Assembly: GCA_046760785.1 (NCBI GenBank)
Contig: JBHIET010000004.1
Coordinates: 1-64,000 of the forward strand
Length of the DNA: 64,000 nucleotides
Source: JBHIET01 sp046760785
GTDB taxonomy: Bacteria > Chloroflexota > Anaerolineae > B4-G1
Reading direction: 5' to 3'
The position numbers and the translations under genes are program-made. The notes below the pieces were generated by a model. It was not told the origin of the DNA. It made no database searches and was given only the letters and a program-made list of their open reading frames with translations. Below, piece after piece: positions 23,617 through 33,156 of the stretch. The number at the start of each line of letters is the position of its first letter. Position 1 is the first letter of the stretch.

Positions 23617-25965
23617 ATGAAGTACACAGCAAAACCACTTCCCCCCGTGGAGCTGCCCGAACTGCGCCAGGTAGGCAGGCCGCTGCGCCGCGTGGACGCG
23701 CTGGGCAAGGCCGTAGGCGCTACCGTTTATGCTGGCGATTTTACGATGCCGAACATGCTCCACGCCAGGGTGTTTCGCAGCAGCGAGCCCTCGGCCCGCA
23801 TAAAGCGGTTGGACGTGAGCAAGGCGCGCGAGTTGCCAGGTGTCGTCTGCGTGTTGACGGCCGATGACCTGCCGAATGGCAAGCTGACCACCGATATGCC
23901 CGGCCAGACCGGGCGGGAACGACGTAAGGGGTCGGATGTGACGGTGCTGGCCGCAGACAGAGTGCGCTTTGAAGGTGAGCCTATTGCGCTGGTGGCGGCC
24001 GAGACGTTAGACATCGCGGAGCGGGCGCTGGAGTTGATCGAGGTGGAGTACGAGAAGCTGCTGGGTGTGTTCGATCCTGAAGAGGCGCTCAAACCCGGCG
24101 CACCGGTGGTCTATGAGCCAGACAACGTCGTGGCCCGCTGGAAGATTCGCAAGGGGGATGTGGAGGCGGGGATGGCTGCGGCGGACCTGATCGTGGAGAA
24201 CGCGTTCCGTATGCCCTTCGTCGAACACGCCTACCTGGAACCGGAGGCCGGTGTGGCCTGGGTGGACGAGCAGGGCGTGATCAACATCCGCGTCTGCACG
24301 CAGGTCGTCGAGCACTTTCGTGGCGTCGCCAGGGCCGTGGGCGTCCCACAGAACAAGATCCGCGTTCGGGGCACCCTGGTCGGCGGCGGCTTCGGAGGCA
24401 AGGAGGACATCACGGTCGAGATTTTTTTGGCATTGTTGGCCAAGCACACGCAGCGTCCCGTGCGATTGGTGTACACGCGTGAGGAGTCCTTCGTTGCTCA
24501 ATCGAAGCGCCACCCTTTCATCATCACCCATCGCACCGGGGTCAGGAAAAACGGCCGCATCACCGCAGCCGAGATCGAGATGATCGCCGACTCCGGGGCC
24601 TACCCTTACTTAAGCCCCTACGTGCTACTCTATGCCACGATTATGGCCAGCGGCCCCTACCGCATAGACAATCTCCACGTGGACAGTGTGGTGGCCGCCA
24701 CCAACAATCCGTTCACCAGCGCCTTCCGTGGCTTCGGTGGCCCCCAGGCCTGCATTGCCTACGAGCAGCAGATGGACGAGATCGCCAAAGCGCTGGATAT
24801 GGACCCGCTGGAGGTGCGGCGCGTCAACTATCTCAAGACGGGCGAGCGGAACGGTACCGGTCAGGTCATCAGGAGCGCCGTCTGGCTGGAGGAATCGGCC
24901 ACGCGGGCGCTGGAGGCGTTGGGCGAAAAGACGCCCCCTTCGGCCTTGCTCAGGGCAGGCGATCACGGCCCGATCAGGGTGGGATGGGGCTTTGCCTCCT
25001 ACTTCCAGAGCTATGGTCGTATCACCTGGTTCCACGACACCTCCCGCGCCTGGGTCGGCGTCGAGATGGATGGCACCGTGGTGATTCGTTGCGGCGCACC
25101 CGACCTGGGGGCCGGACAGATCAACAGCCTGTGCCAGATTGCCTCCGAGTTATTGGGGGTACCGCTGGAGGATGTGACCATCCACAGCACGGACTCGGCA
25201 GTGACGCCACTGGCAGGCACTTCTACCGCCACGCGTCAGCTCTATATGTCGGGCAGTGCCGTTTTCCAGGCCGCAAGCAGGGTGCGTGAAGTGTTACTCG
25301 AGCGTGCGTCCAGGCACTTTGAGGAAGTGCCGGATAACCTGGATCTGCTGGACGGCAAGGTATTTGTCAGGAGCAACCCGGAGAACTCGCTTCCGCTGAA
25401 GGAGCTGATCGCCCGGTGTGCTGCCGAAGGACTGCCGCTCCACGATTTGGCCCAGTTCAACGCTCCCTTCACCGACGGCATTGACCCGGAGACCGGCCAG
25501 GGAGACGTGTTCCCCGATTTTACTTTCGGCACGCAGGCGGTCGAGGTCGCGGTAGACACAGAGACGGGCGAGGTCACGGTGCTCAAGTCCGTCGCCTGCC
25601 ACGACGTGGGCCGGGCCATCAACCCTGTTGCCGTCGTTGGGCAGATCGCGGGCGGCAGCGCCCAGGGATTGGGTTATGCGCTGATGGAGGAATATGTGGT
25701 CGAGGAGGGAGTGACCAAGACCCCGTCGCTTGCTGAGTACCTGATTCCCACGTCGCTTGATTTCCCCACCACCAAGGTGATCATCCTGGAATCGGGGTCG
25801 GGCGTGGGGCCGTTCGGCGCCAAGGGCATCGGCGAGCCGGCGCTCACGCCGGCCCCGGCGGCGGTCGCCAATGCCGTTGCCAACGCTATCGGTGTACGCA
25901 TCTATGACCTGCCGCTGACGCCGGAGCGGGTGCTGGCGGCGTTGGATCGGGCCGAGAGGGATTGA
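23617..25965 (+). CDS. Molybdenum hydroxylase large subunit (xanthine dehydrogenase family), canonical
   Basis: ATG 23617 after AGGAGGTAC; 782 residues. All expected cofactor motifs are present: VGRPLRRVDALGKAVGATVYAGD at the start, the Q-loop (TQVVEHFRGVARAVGVPQNKIRV), GGGFGGKEDITVE, FTSAFRGFGGPQACIAYEQQ with the substrate Arg, ATRQLYMSGSAVFQAA, and GPFGAKGIGEPALTPAPAAVANA with the catalytic Glu. Forms an (FAD, Fe-S, Mo) enzyme with the two genes before it. The Arg-type FRGFG motif suggests a purine or related N-heterocycle as substrate. No XdhC-type maturation gene is in the window. Confidence 0.93.
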   Translation: MKYTAKPLPPVELPELRQVGRPLRRVDALGKAVGATVYAGDFTMPNMLHARVFRSSEPSARIKRLDVSKARELPGVVCVLTADDLPNGKLTTDMPGQTGRERRKGSDVTVLAADRVRFEGEPIALVAAETLDIAERALELIEVEYEKLLGVFDPEEALKPGAPVVYEPDNVVARWKIRKGDVEAGMAAADLIVENAFRMPFVEHAYLEPEAGVAWVDEQGVINIRVCTQVVEHFRGVARAVGVPQNKIRVRGTLVGGGFGGKEDITVEIFLALLAKHTQRPVRLVYTREESFVAQSKRHPFIITHRTGVRKNGRITAAEIEMIADSGAYPYLSPYVLLYATIMASGPYRIDNLHVDSVVAATNNPFTSAFRGFGGPQACIAYEQQMDEIAKALDMDPLEVRRVNYLKTGERNGTGQVIRSAVWLEESATRALEALGEKTPPSALLRAGDHGPIRVGWGFASYFQSYGRITWFHDTSRAWVGVEMDGTVVIRCGAPDLGAGQINSLCQIASELLGVPLEDVTIHSTDSAVTPLAGTSTATRQLYMSGSAVFQAASRVREVLLERASRHFEEVPDNLDLLDGKVFVRSNPENSLPLKELIARCAAEGLPLHDLAQFNAPFTDGIDPETGQGDVFPDFTFGTQAVEVAVDTETGEVTVLKSVACHDVGRAINPVAVVGQIAGGSAQGLGYALMEEYVVEEGVTKTPSLAEYLIPTSLDFPTTKVIILESGSGVGPFGAKGIGEPALTPAPAAVANAVANAIGVRIYDLPLTPERVLAALDRAERD

Positions 25966-26065
25966 AGATTGTGGGTTAGTGGTGCTCGTGCCGGGCTTGC
26001 CCTCTACTGCTTTGAGGCGTAGATTACGTGTCTGGCGCGAGCATCTGCACGATGGGAGAGCGTGA

Positions 26066-27457
26066 ATGCCAGAGAAGAAATTTGATCTGCTATTAACCGG
26101 AGGCACGGTCGTCATCGGTGAGGGGATGCGCCGTGCCGACGTGGGCGTGCGGGGCGAGGTGATTGCCGCCGTTGAGCCTGACCTTCCCTGCGAAGGGGCC
26201 AGGGAAGTGATAGATGTCACCGGCAAGTACGTCTTCCCCGGCATCATCGACGTGCACGTTCACCCGGTTTACCTGGACAGTGTGGAGGACTGCTCGCGCG
26301 TCGCCGCCTACGGTGGTACGACCACGCTGCTGTACTACGCCTACGCTCGTACCGGGGATAGCCTGGTGCAAAAGGTCGAGGAGATGCTGGAGGACGGGCT
26401 GGCCCACTCCCTGCTCGACTTCGGTCTACACGGGGGGATGTTCGAGGCCCCCAGGCAATTGCAGGACATCCCCAAAGTGTTCGAGATGGGTGTCCGCACC
26501 TTCAAGTTCTTCATGCCCTACATCAAGCAGGGATGGACGACGGACGATTACCACCTGATCAAAGCGATGGACATGCTGGCGGATCTGGGCGGTATGGCGA
26601 TGGTGCATGCCGAGAACGGCGGTGCCATTGACTATTTGGAGGACAAATACCTCACGGGGCCTGATGCCTCGGCTAAGTATTTCAACGCTACCCGCCCGGC
26701 GGCGATGGAGGAGGAGGCTATCTTTCGAGCAATTCGCATGGCCGAGGTGATGGCGTGCCCTTTGTACATAGCGCATAACACGACCGCCCGCGCGATGCGC
26801 CACATCCGTGAGGCTCAAGTGGCCGGCCTCCCGGTGTATGCTGAGACCTGCCCCCAATACCTCACGCTGACCAAGGAGATCATTGAGGAGCGGGGCGCAC
26901 TGGCCAAGATCGGCCCGCCCATCCGCACCGCCGCAGACCGGGCCGCACTGTGGGACGCGCTGGCCGAAGGCATCATCCAGGTAGTCGCTACGGACCACGC
27001 GCCCAAACACAAGGACGTGGACGGCGACTTCCTGGAGCAGCCTTTCGGCTCTCCTCAGATCGAGACGCTGCTGCCGCTGGTCTACGACGGCGGCGTGAAC
27101 ACCGGGCGCATCAGCGTCGTGCGGCTGGTGCAGGTGCTGTGCGAGAACCCCGCGCGCATCTTCGGCCTCTATCCGAAGAAGGGCACCATCGGAGTCGGCT
27201 CCGACGCTGACCTGGTGGTCTTCGACCCGAACCGCGAGTTCACCATCCGCGCGGAGAACCAGCACAGCAATGCCGGGTATACGCTCTACGAGGGGCGCAC
27301 GGTGCTGGGCTGGCCGGAGATGTCCTTCCAGCGCGGGCACCCCGTCCTGACTTCGGCGAGCTCAGTCGAGCCGTGGCAGGGGGAGATCGTGGCCGGGCCG
27401 GGCCGAGGGCAATTCCTGCCCACGCTCGAATCACAAATGGAACCGATCACCACGTAA
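26066..27457 (+). CDS. Dihydropyrimidinase / D-hydantoinase
   Basis: 463 residues, full length for the amidohydrolase superfamily. Metal site: DVHVHP (first two His), Lys in FKFFMPY for the carboxylated lysine bridge, VHAEN, YIAHNT and VVATDHAP with the catalytic Asp. It opens cyclic amides such as dihydrouracil or hydantoins. Next to a Mo-hydroxylase it would act as the ring-opening step after hydroxylation. Near the C-terminus a GAGCTCAGTCGAG-type repeat (27351-27376, translated LTSASSVEPWQ) lies in frame. Confidence 0.9.
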   Translation: MPEKKFDLLLTGGTVVIGEGMRRADVGVRGEVIAAVEPDLPCEGAREVIDVTGKYVFPGIIDVHVHPVYLDSVEDCSRVAAYGGTTTLLYYAYARTGDSLVQKVEEMLEDGLAHSLLDFGLHGGMFEAPRQLQDIPKVFEMGVRTFKFFMPYIKQGWTTDDYHLIKAMDMLADLGGMAMVHAENGGAIDYLEDKYLTGPDASAKYFNATRPAAMEEEAIFRAIRMAEVMACPLYIAHNTTARAMRHIREAQVAGLPVYAETCPQYLTLTKEIIEERGALAKIGPPIRTAADRAALWDALAEGIIQVVATDHAPKHKDVDGDFLEQPFGSPQIETLLPLVYDGGVNTGRISVVRLVQVLCENPARIFGLYPKKGTIGVGSDADLVVFDPNREFTIRAENQHSNAGYTLYEGRTVLGWPEMSFQRGHPVLTSASSVEPWQGEIVAGPGRGQFLPTLESQMEPITT

Positions 27458-27502
27458 CGAGCGTTCTGCGCACTACGCTTCACGTCTTATGAGAGGTGCG
27501 GA

Positions 27503-29401
27503 TTGGAAAAGAAGATAGTGACCGGAAATGAGGCGCTTGTCCTGGGCGCACTGCGAGCCGGGGTCAAAGTCGCCACCGGCTATCCGGGCACGCCGTCGTC
27601 TGGGGCGCTGGGCAGCCTTCTGACGATGGACCTGAATGATGGCCGGCACGTGGAGTGGAGCACCAACGAAAAAGTCGCCTTCGAGATCGCCGCAGGCGCA
27701 GCCTGGGCCGGGCAGCGGGCGCTGTGTACGATGAAGATGTCCGGGCTGAACGTGGCCGCCGACTCTGTGTTTTCCATCGCCTATTCGGGCGTGAACGGCG
27801 GTCTGGTGATCTACGTGGCCGACGATTCGGGCGTCAGCGCCGGCATGTGCGAGCAGGACTCGCGCCTTTACGCCGCAATGTTCGACCTGCCGATGCTGGA
27901 GCCCGCGTCGGTGGCGGAGACGTACAAGCTGACGCAAACCGCCTTCGAGCTATCCGAGTGGACAGGCAGCCCGGTATTCGTCCGGCTGGTGACGGCCATC
28001 GCCAACGCTCACGCCCCGGTGGAGATCGAGGAGCCGCTGCCTCCCGTCGAGCGGGAAGTGATCCTGGAGCGAGACATCACCAAATATACCAAAGCCGGCG
28101 CCGCCATCTGCATGAACCAGCACCGTGATGTGATCGCCCGCCTGGAGAAAGCGGGCCAGATCATCGGCGAGATGGGGTTGAATGAACTGCACTTGGCCTC
28201 CCCCACACCCCCCCGCAAGCGGGGGGGGCTCGGCATCGTCGCCTCGGGGGTGGCGGCTTCCTACCTGGAGGAGGGATTCGAGATCGCAGCGGAACACTGG
28301 GGAAGAAACCGGGTTTTTTCAGAAAACCTGGTTTCTGTGCTGCGTGTCGTTGCCCCCAGCCCGTTCCCGGCGGTGGAGGTGCAGGCTCTGCTTCGCCACT
28401 GCGGCACTATATTGGTCCTGGAAGAACTGGAGCCGCACCTGGAAAGAAACATCTACGTCGAGGCCCGCAAGCTCGGTTTCGAGGGCCGGATCATCGGCAA
28501 GCTGGACGGCACCTTCAGCCGGGTCGGCGAGTACGGCGCGAAGCAAGTGGTGCGAGGCATCGGCGCTGCGTTGGCTTTAGCGATCCCCGACGGCCTGTTC
28601 CGAGGGGTTGAGGCAGAAGGGCTGGCGGCGGCTCGTCCCATCACGGTGTGTGCCGGTTGTCCCCACCGGGGAACGTTTATGGCGGTCAACCAGGCCCTCA
28701 AGAAGCTGAAGCTCAAGAAGGACGAGGTGATGGTGACGGGGGACATCGGCTGCACCATCCTGGGGATGAATCCACCTTTCCACACCGTTTGGAGCGAGGT
28801 CTCGATGGGCGCGAGCGTCAGCCTGGCACAGGGGTACGTCTACGCAGGCATTGAGACGCCGGTCATCGCCACCATCGGGGATTCTACCTTCTTCCACGCC
28901 GGCATTCCGGGGCTGATCAACGCCATTCAACATCAGGTTCCGATGACGTTGATCGTCATGGACAACGGCTGGACCAGCATGACGGGGATGCAGGTGAACC
29001 CCGGCACGGACGAGGCCTTCCAGCCGCCAGGCAGCCGCAGAGTAGACATCGCCAGGCTTATCCCGGCCCTGGGGGTGGAACACTTCTTCGTCATTGATCC
29101 CTTCGAGCTGGACGAGTCCGTGGCAGTCATCCAGAAATGCCTGACGCTGCCCGGGGTCAAGGTAGTGCTCTCGCGCCAGGAGTGCGCGATCCAGGCCCAG
29201 CGGCGCGGGCTCAAGGCAGGGAAAGTCCAGGTGGTGCCCGACAATTGCACGCTGTGCAGGCGGTGCATCAATATCACCGGCTGTCCGGCCATCACTCTGG
29301 GAGAGGAGACCATCGCCATTGACCCTGCCCTGTGCTACGGTTGTGGCTTATGTGCCCAGGTCTGCAAATTCGAGGCCATAGAGAGCGAGGGGGTGAAATG
29401 A
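27503..29401 (+). CDS. iorA: Indolepyruvate ferredoxin oxidoreductase, alpha subunit
   Basis: TTG start at 27503 after GAGAGGTG; 632 residues. N-terminal pyrimidine-binding domain (TGNEALVLGALRAGVKVATGYPGTPSS), C-terminal thiamine-diphosphate domain (CAGCPHRGTFMAVNQALKKL, GDIGCTILGMNPPF, TIGDSTFFHAGIPGLINAI, VMDNGWTSMTGMQ) and two ferredoxin clusters at the end (CTLCRRCINITGCP and CYGCGLCAQVC). It oxidises aryl-pyruvates to aryl-acetyl-CoA, reducing ferredoxin. Two repeats lie in frame in the linker region: PTPPRKRGGLG (about residues 232-245) and RNRVFSENLVS (about 267-278). Coupled to iorB by ATGA. Confidence 0.92.
   Translation: MEKKIVTGNEALVLGALRAGVKVATGYPGTPSSGALGSLLTMDLNDGRHVEWSTNEKVAFEIAAGAAWAGQRALCTMKMSGLNVAADSVFSIAYSGVNGGLVIYVADDSGVSAGMCEQDSRLYAAMFDLPMLEPASVAETYKLTQTAFELSEWTGSPVFVRLVTAIANAHAPVEIEEPLPPVEREVILERDITKYTKAGAAICMNQHRDVIARLEKAGQIIGEMGLNELHLASPTPPRKRGGLGIVASGVAASYLEEGFEIAAEHWGRNRVFSENLVSVLRVVAPSPFPAVEVQALLRHCGTILVLEELEPHLERNIYVEARKLGFEGRIIGKLDGTFSRVGEYGAKQVVRGIGAALALAIPDGLFRGVEAEGLAAARPITVCAGCPHRGTFMAVNQALKKLKLKKDEVMVTGDIGCTILGMNPPFHTVWSEVSMGASVSLAQGYVYAGIETPVIATIGDSTFFHAGIPGLINAIQHQVPMTLIVMDNGWTSMTGMQVNPGTDEAFQPPGSRRVDIARLIPALGVEHFFVIDPFELDESVAVIQKCLTLPGVKVVLSRQECAIQAQRRGLKAGKVQVVPDNCTLCRRCINITGCPAITLGEETIAIDPALCYGCGLCAQVCKFEAIESEGVK
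28199..28232. repeat. GC-rich palindromic repeat within iorA
   Basis: ccccccgcaagcggggggg is the core (CCCCCCGC-AA-GCGGGGGG). Translated in frame as PTPPRKRGGLG. Class related to 6104-6150. Confidence 0.6.
28304..28336. repeat. 33-bp palindrome (family P), copy 1, in iorA
   Basis: Half-site AGAAACCGGGTTTTTTC followed by its imperfect complement ending ACCTGGTTTCT. Exactly 33 bases, so it keeps the frame and adds 11 residues (RNRVFSENLVS). Same family at 31336-31370 and 50358-50390. Confidence 0.8.
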
Positions 29402-30015
29402 ACCACGCAACACACAATATGCGGTACAATGTCTACCTCGTCGGCGTCGGCGGCCAGGGCGTCCTGACCATGGGCGACCTCATCACCAAGGCGGCCACTC
29501 GTCAGGAGATTCCGGCCAGTTTCTACCCGACGAAGGGTATGGCCCAGCGAGGGGGATTTGTCAAGGTTCAACTCCGGCTGGGACGGCAGCCGGTCGGTCC
29601 GAACATCCCGGAGAGGGGGGCCGACCTGGTGATCGCGATGGAGGTATCAGAGGCGCTCAAGGCGGTGCGCTTCATCAAGCCCGGCGGGGACTTTCTTCTC
29701 TTCGGTCACGTCTGGGCGCCGACGGCGGTGATGCTGGGCAAGGCGGACTACCCCACGCTGGATCAGGTGAAGCAGCAGGTGCAAGAGGCAGGAGGCAGGA
29801 TGCATTACCTTGACCCCGACGATCTGCCTCTGTATGAAGGTGCGCTTGTCCCGGCCAACGTCTTTGTGTTAGGCGCAGCCATCGGACGCACAGGGCTTGG
29901 GGAAGTGCTGGATTCATCCGACGTGGAGCGTGTCGTGGAAAGCCGATGGAAGAAAGGCGCGGAGCGCAACGGTTTTGCGTTCCGGGCGGGGGTGGAGGCT
30001 ACGGTGACGCAATGA
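29398..30015 (+). CDS. iorB: Indolepyruvate ferredoxin oxidoreductase, beta subunit
   Basis: ATG 29398 overlaps the iorA stop (ATGA). 205 residues, normal for the gamma-type domain: YNVYLVGVGGQGVLTMGDLITKAATR carries the family GxGGQG motif, then YPTKGMAQRGGFVKVQLRLG and DLVIAMEVSEALKAVRFIKPGG. Forms the heteromer with IorA. Downstream it overlaps the acyl-CoA synthetase start by the same ATGA arrangement. Confidence 0.92.
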   Translation: MNHATHNMRYNVYLVGVGGQGVLTMGDLITKAATRQEIPASFYPTKGMAQRGGFVKVQLRLGRQPVGPNIPERGADLVIAMEVSEALKAVRFIKPGGDFLLFGHVWAPTAVMLGKADYPTLDQVKQQVQEAGGRMHYLDPDDLPLYEGALVPANVFVLGAAIGRTGLGEVLDSSDVERVVESRWKKGAERNGFAFRAGVEATVTQ

Positions 30016-32054
30016 GCGTCCAAAGCCTCTTCTATCCCCGAGGTGTCGCCGTCGTCGGTTCCACCTCCGAAGGCAAACTCGGCCGGGAGTTGATTCGCAA
30101 GATCGTGGACGGCAGCTACCAGAACGTCTTCGCGGTCAACCCCAGGGCGCGGGGAGTCTTCTCTATACCAGGCTACGACGCAGTAACCAAGATCGAGCAG
30201 CCGGTGGATCTGGCCATCATCGTGTCGCCTCCTCAGACGGTGGTGGACGTGCTGGAGGACTGTGGCCGGGCCGGCGTCAAGGCCGTGGCGATCATCACGG
30301 CGGGATTCTCCGAGGTTGGCAATAAGGCAGGCGAGATCGAGGTCAAGCGAGTGGCCGAGCAATGCGGTATCCGGTTCATCGGCCCCAACTGCGCTGGCCT
30401 CCTGAACACCAGCCACCACCTGTTCCCAACACTGGAGAGCAGGCCGCCCGCTGGGGGAGTATCTGTCGTCGCCCAGAGTGGCGCTGTGGGGGGCGTCGTT
30501 ATGGCCTGGGCGAAGGAGTTCGGGCTGGGCATCTCCAAGTTCGTGAGCTACGGCAACGGTGCCGACCTGAACGAGATTGACTTCCTGCGATACCTGGCCG
30601 ACGATGCCGAGACCCGGGTGGTAGCGCTGTACATCGAAAGCACGTCCGGCGGGCGGGAGTTTATGCAGGCGGTGCAGGAGTGTGCTGCTCGCAAACCCGT
30701 GGTGGTCATCAAGGCAGGCCGCACCACATCGGGGCGGCGAGCAACGCTCTCGCACACCGGCTCGATGGCCGGTGCAGATGCTGTTTACGACGCAGCCTTG
30801 CGGCAGTGCGGCGCGATTCGAGTGCACACCATTGAGGAACTGTTCGATCTCTGTAAAGGCTTCCTCTCCGTGCCATCCTTGCAGGGGCACCGGGTCGCCA
30901 TCGTGACCAACTCGGGTGGCCCCGGCGTGTTGGCCGCTGACTGGGCCGAGGATGTCGGCCTGGAGGTGGCCGAGCCCAGCCCTGCGGTGAAAGAGAAGCT
31001 CTCCCAGTTCTTGCCCGCTCATTGTGCGTTCAAGAATCCCATTGATCTGACAGTGGAGGGGACGGAGGATGAGTACCGGGAGACGTTGTTGGCCGTGCTA
31101 CAGGAGTACGACGCGGCCCTGGCCTTGAACGTCGCCACACCCTACCTCGACTCTGTATCCCTGGCGCGGGGGGTGTGTGACGCTGCAGACCAGAGTGGCA
31201 AGCCCATTGTGGCCGCCTTCTTGCCCAGACAGATTGTGGCTGAGGCGATCACCTGTCTGCAGGAGCACGGCATCCCCAACTTCGCCACCGGCGAACGGGC
31301 CGTGACGACGCTGGCGAGGATGGTCGCATACGAGCAGAAACCAGGCTTTTCAGAAAGCCTCCGGTTTCCTGGCGAGCAAAAGAGGCTGCCTGGTGAGGGG
31401 CAGATGCTGGAACCGGAGGCGATGGCCTGGCTGCGGGAGAACGGTATCCCGGTGCCCGAATTCTGCTTTGCAGCTACTCAAGAAGAGGCGGTGCAGGGGT
31501 GTGGCGAGATCGACTACCCCGTGGTGATGAAAGTGGTTTCGCCGGACATCTTGCACAAGTCGGACTGGGGTGGAGTAATCCTGGACATCCGCGACGACGA
31601 GGCGGCCCTGGACGCTTTCGAGACGATTCGGCGGGCCGCCGAGGGCAAGGACTTCCGGGGTGTGGTCATTTACCCGATGATCCGGGACGCTCAGGAGGTA
31701 CTGCTGGGATTGTCGCGCGATCCCCAGTTCGGGCCCGTGGTCGCCTTTGGGCTGGGCGGTGTCTACACCGAGACTTGGCATGACGTCTCTCTGCGAGTGG
31801 CTCCTATAGACCGCGTCGAGGCTGAGCGTATGATCCGGGAGATTAAATCTTTCCCACTGCTTCAGGGAGTCAGAGGGCAGGAACCCTGCGACCTGGACGC
31901 CCTGGCAGACGTTCTGGTCAGCTTCTCCCGGCTTCCCTTCCTCTACCCCGAGATCGGCGAGATAGACCTGAACCCGGTCTTCCTGTTTTCGAAGGGATTG
32001 GTAGTAGGAGACGTTCGGGTGATACGTCAAACAAAGGAGAAAACAAACTCATGA
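30012..32054 (+). CDS. ADP-forming acyl-CoA synthetase (alpha-beta fusion)
   Basis: ATG 30012 (ATGA overlap); 680 residues. The N-terminal CoA-binding Rossmann domain (PRGVAVVGSTSEGKLGRELI), the succinyl-CoA-ligase-like flavodoxin domains with the phosphorylated His region (LSHTGSMAGADAVYDAALRQ), and a C-terminal ATP-grasp domain (LRENGIPVPEF, YPVVMKVVSPDILHKSDWGGVILDI) are in one chain. It converts acyl-CoA plus ADP and Pi to acid plus ATP. Beside IOR it would harvest the thioester energy. The alpha-beta hinge (about residues 441-453, KPGFSESLRFPG) is a palindromic repeat. Confidence 0.92.
   Translation: MSVQSLFYPRGVAVVGSTSEGKLGRELIRKIVDGSYQNVFAVNPRARGVFSIPGYDAVTKIEQPVDLAIIVSPPQTVVDVLEDCGRAGVKAVAIITAGFSEVGNKAGEIEVKRVAEQCGIRFIGPNCAGLLNTSHHLFPTLESRPPAGGVSVVAQSGAVGGVVMAWAKEFGLGISKFVSYGNGADLNEIDFLRYLADDAETRVVALYIESTSGGREFMQAVQECAARKPVVVIKAGRTTSGRRATLSHTGSMAGADAVYDAALRQCGAIRVHTIEELFDLCKGFLSVPSLQGHRVAIVTNSGGPGVLAADWAEDVGLEVAEPSPAVKEKLSQFLPAHCAFKNPIDLTVEGTEDEYRETLLAVLQEYDAALALNVATPYLDSVSLARGVCDAADQSGKPIVAAFLPRQIVAEAITCLQEHGIPNFATGERAVTTLARMVAYEQKPGFSESLRFPGEQKRLPGEGQMLEPEAMAWLRENGIPVPEFCFAATQEEAVQGCGEIDYPVVMKVVSPDILHKSDWGGVILDIRDDEAALDAFETIRRAAEGKDFRGVVIYPMIRDAQEVLLGLSRDPQFGPVVAFGLGGVYTETWHDVSLRVAPIDRVEAERMIREIKSFPLLQGVRGQEPCDLDALADVLVSFSRLPFLYPEIGEIDLNPVFLFSKGLVVGDVRVIRQTKEKTNS
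31336..31370. repeat. 33-bp palindrome (family P), copy 2, in the acyl-CoA synthetase
   Basis: AGAAACCAGGCTTTTC followed by AGAAAGCCTCCGGTTTCC. Slightly decayed palindrome at the junction of the CoA-binding and ATP-grasp halves. Confidence 0.75.
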
Positions 32055-33145
32055 CGACACGTATCAAGCAACAGCGAGGCCTGAATAGTCTGAAGCCCTA
32101 CGTACCCGGCAAGCCCATCGAAGAGGTGCAAAGGGAGTATGGCCTCAAGAACGTGATCAAGCTGGCTTCCAACGAAAATCCGCTGGGTCCATCGCCCAAG
32201 GCGCTGGCTGCCATAGAGCTGACGCTTCCCAAGTTGAACCTCTACCCGGATGGGCAGAGCTATTATCTGCGACAGGCGCTTGCGGAGCACCTGGGGGTTG
32301 AGCCGGAGCAGGTAATTGTGAGCAACGGGGCGGACGGCGTCATCACGCAGACCTGTCTGGCTTACCTTGAGGAGAACAACGAGGTCATTGTCAGTCGTTC
32401 CTCCTTTCCCATCTACGATAATGCCACTCACGTCATGAGAGCGAAACTCATTAAGACACCTCTGAAGAATTATGGCCTGGATATGGAGGCGATGGCACAG
32501 GCGATCACCGACAAGACCAAACTCATCTTCGTCTGCAACCCCAACAATCCGACCGGGACGATAGTCACGGCGGACGAGGTGGACGTCTTCATGGAGAGGG
32601 TGCCTGACCACGTGCTGGTGATCTTCGACGAGGCTTATTACGAGTTCGCCGTTTCCCATGAATACCCGGATACCCTCAAGTACATCCGAGAGGGCCAGGG
32701 CAACGTGATGATTGTGCGGACCTTTTCCAAAGCCTACGGCATGGCTGGTGTTCGCCTGGGGTATGCGATTGCTATGCCGGAGACTCTGGCCCCGTTGAAT
32801 GTGGCGAGAGAGCCGTTTGCCGTCAACCTGCTCGCCCAAGCCGCAGGGATAGCCGCCTTGGAAGATGAGGAGTTTGTAGAGAAATCAGTGGCGGCCAACC
32901 GTGCCGGGCTCCTCTTCCTATATGGCGAGTTCGACCGCCTGGGGCTACGATACGTCAAAAGCCATACCAACTTCGTCCTGGTCGAGATCGGTCCACAGGC
33001 GACGGTAGTTCATCAGCGGTTGTTGGAGCAAGGCGTCATTGTACGGCCTTGCACTGGTTACGATTTACCCAACTTCCTCCGCATCTCTGTAGGCGACGAG
33101 GTCCAGAACGCCCGCTTGGTTGAGGCGCTTGAGAGGGTGCTCTGA
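32051..33145 (+). CDS. hisC: PLP-dependent aminotransferase, histidinol-phosphate aminotransferase (HisC) type
   Basis: ATGA overlap with the previous gene; 364 residues, normal for HisC. Substrate Asn/PLP motifs: NENPLGPSPKALAAI, SNGADGVITQTCLAYL, FVCNPNNPTGTIV, IFDEAYYEFA, and the Schiff-base Lys in TFSKAYGMAGVRLGYA. By sequence it belongs with HisC, but these enzymes also transaminate aromatic amino acids. In this operon, immediately after IOR and acyl-CoA synthetase, conversion of aromatic amino acids to aryl-pyruvates is the more likely task. No other his gene is in the window. Confidence 0.88.
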   Translation: MTTRIKQQRGLNSLKPYVPGKPIEEVQREYGLKNVIKLASNENPLGPSPKALAAIELTLPKLNLYPDGQSYYLRQALAEHLGVEPEQVIVSNGADGVITQTCLAYLEENNEVIVSRSSFPIYDNATHVMRAKLIKTPLKNYGLDMEAMAQAITDKTKLIFVCNPNNPTGTIVTADEVDVFMERVPDHVLVIFDEAYYEFAVSHEYPDTLKYIREGQGNVMIVRTFSKAYGMAGVRLGYAIAMPETLAPLNVAREPFAVNLLAQAAGIAALEDEEFVEKSVAANRAGLLFLYGEFDRLGLRYVKSHTNFVLVEIGPQATVVHQRLLEQGVIVRPCTGYDLPNFLRISVGDEVQNARLVEALERVL

Positions 33146-33156
33146 CTCACGTGGGA

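Noticed and set aside
32051..33145. Dedicated histidine biosynthesis role for the HisC-type gene
   Set aside because: No other his gene is nearby and it is translationally coupled to IOR and the acyl-CoA synthetase, so an aromatic aminotransferase role is more likely.
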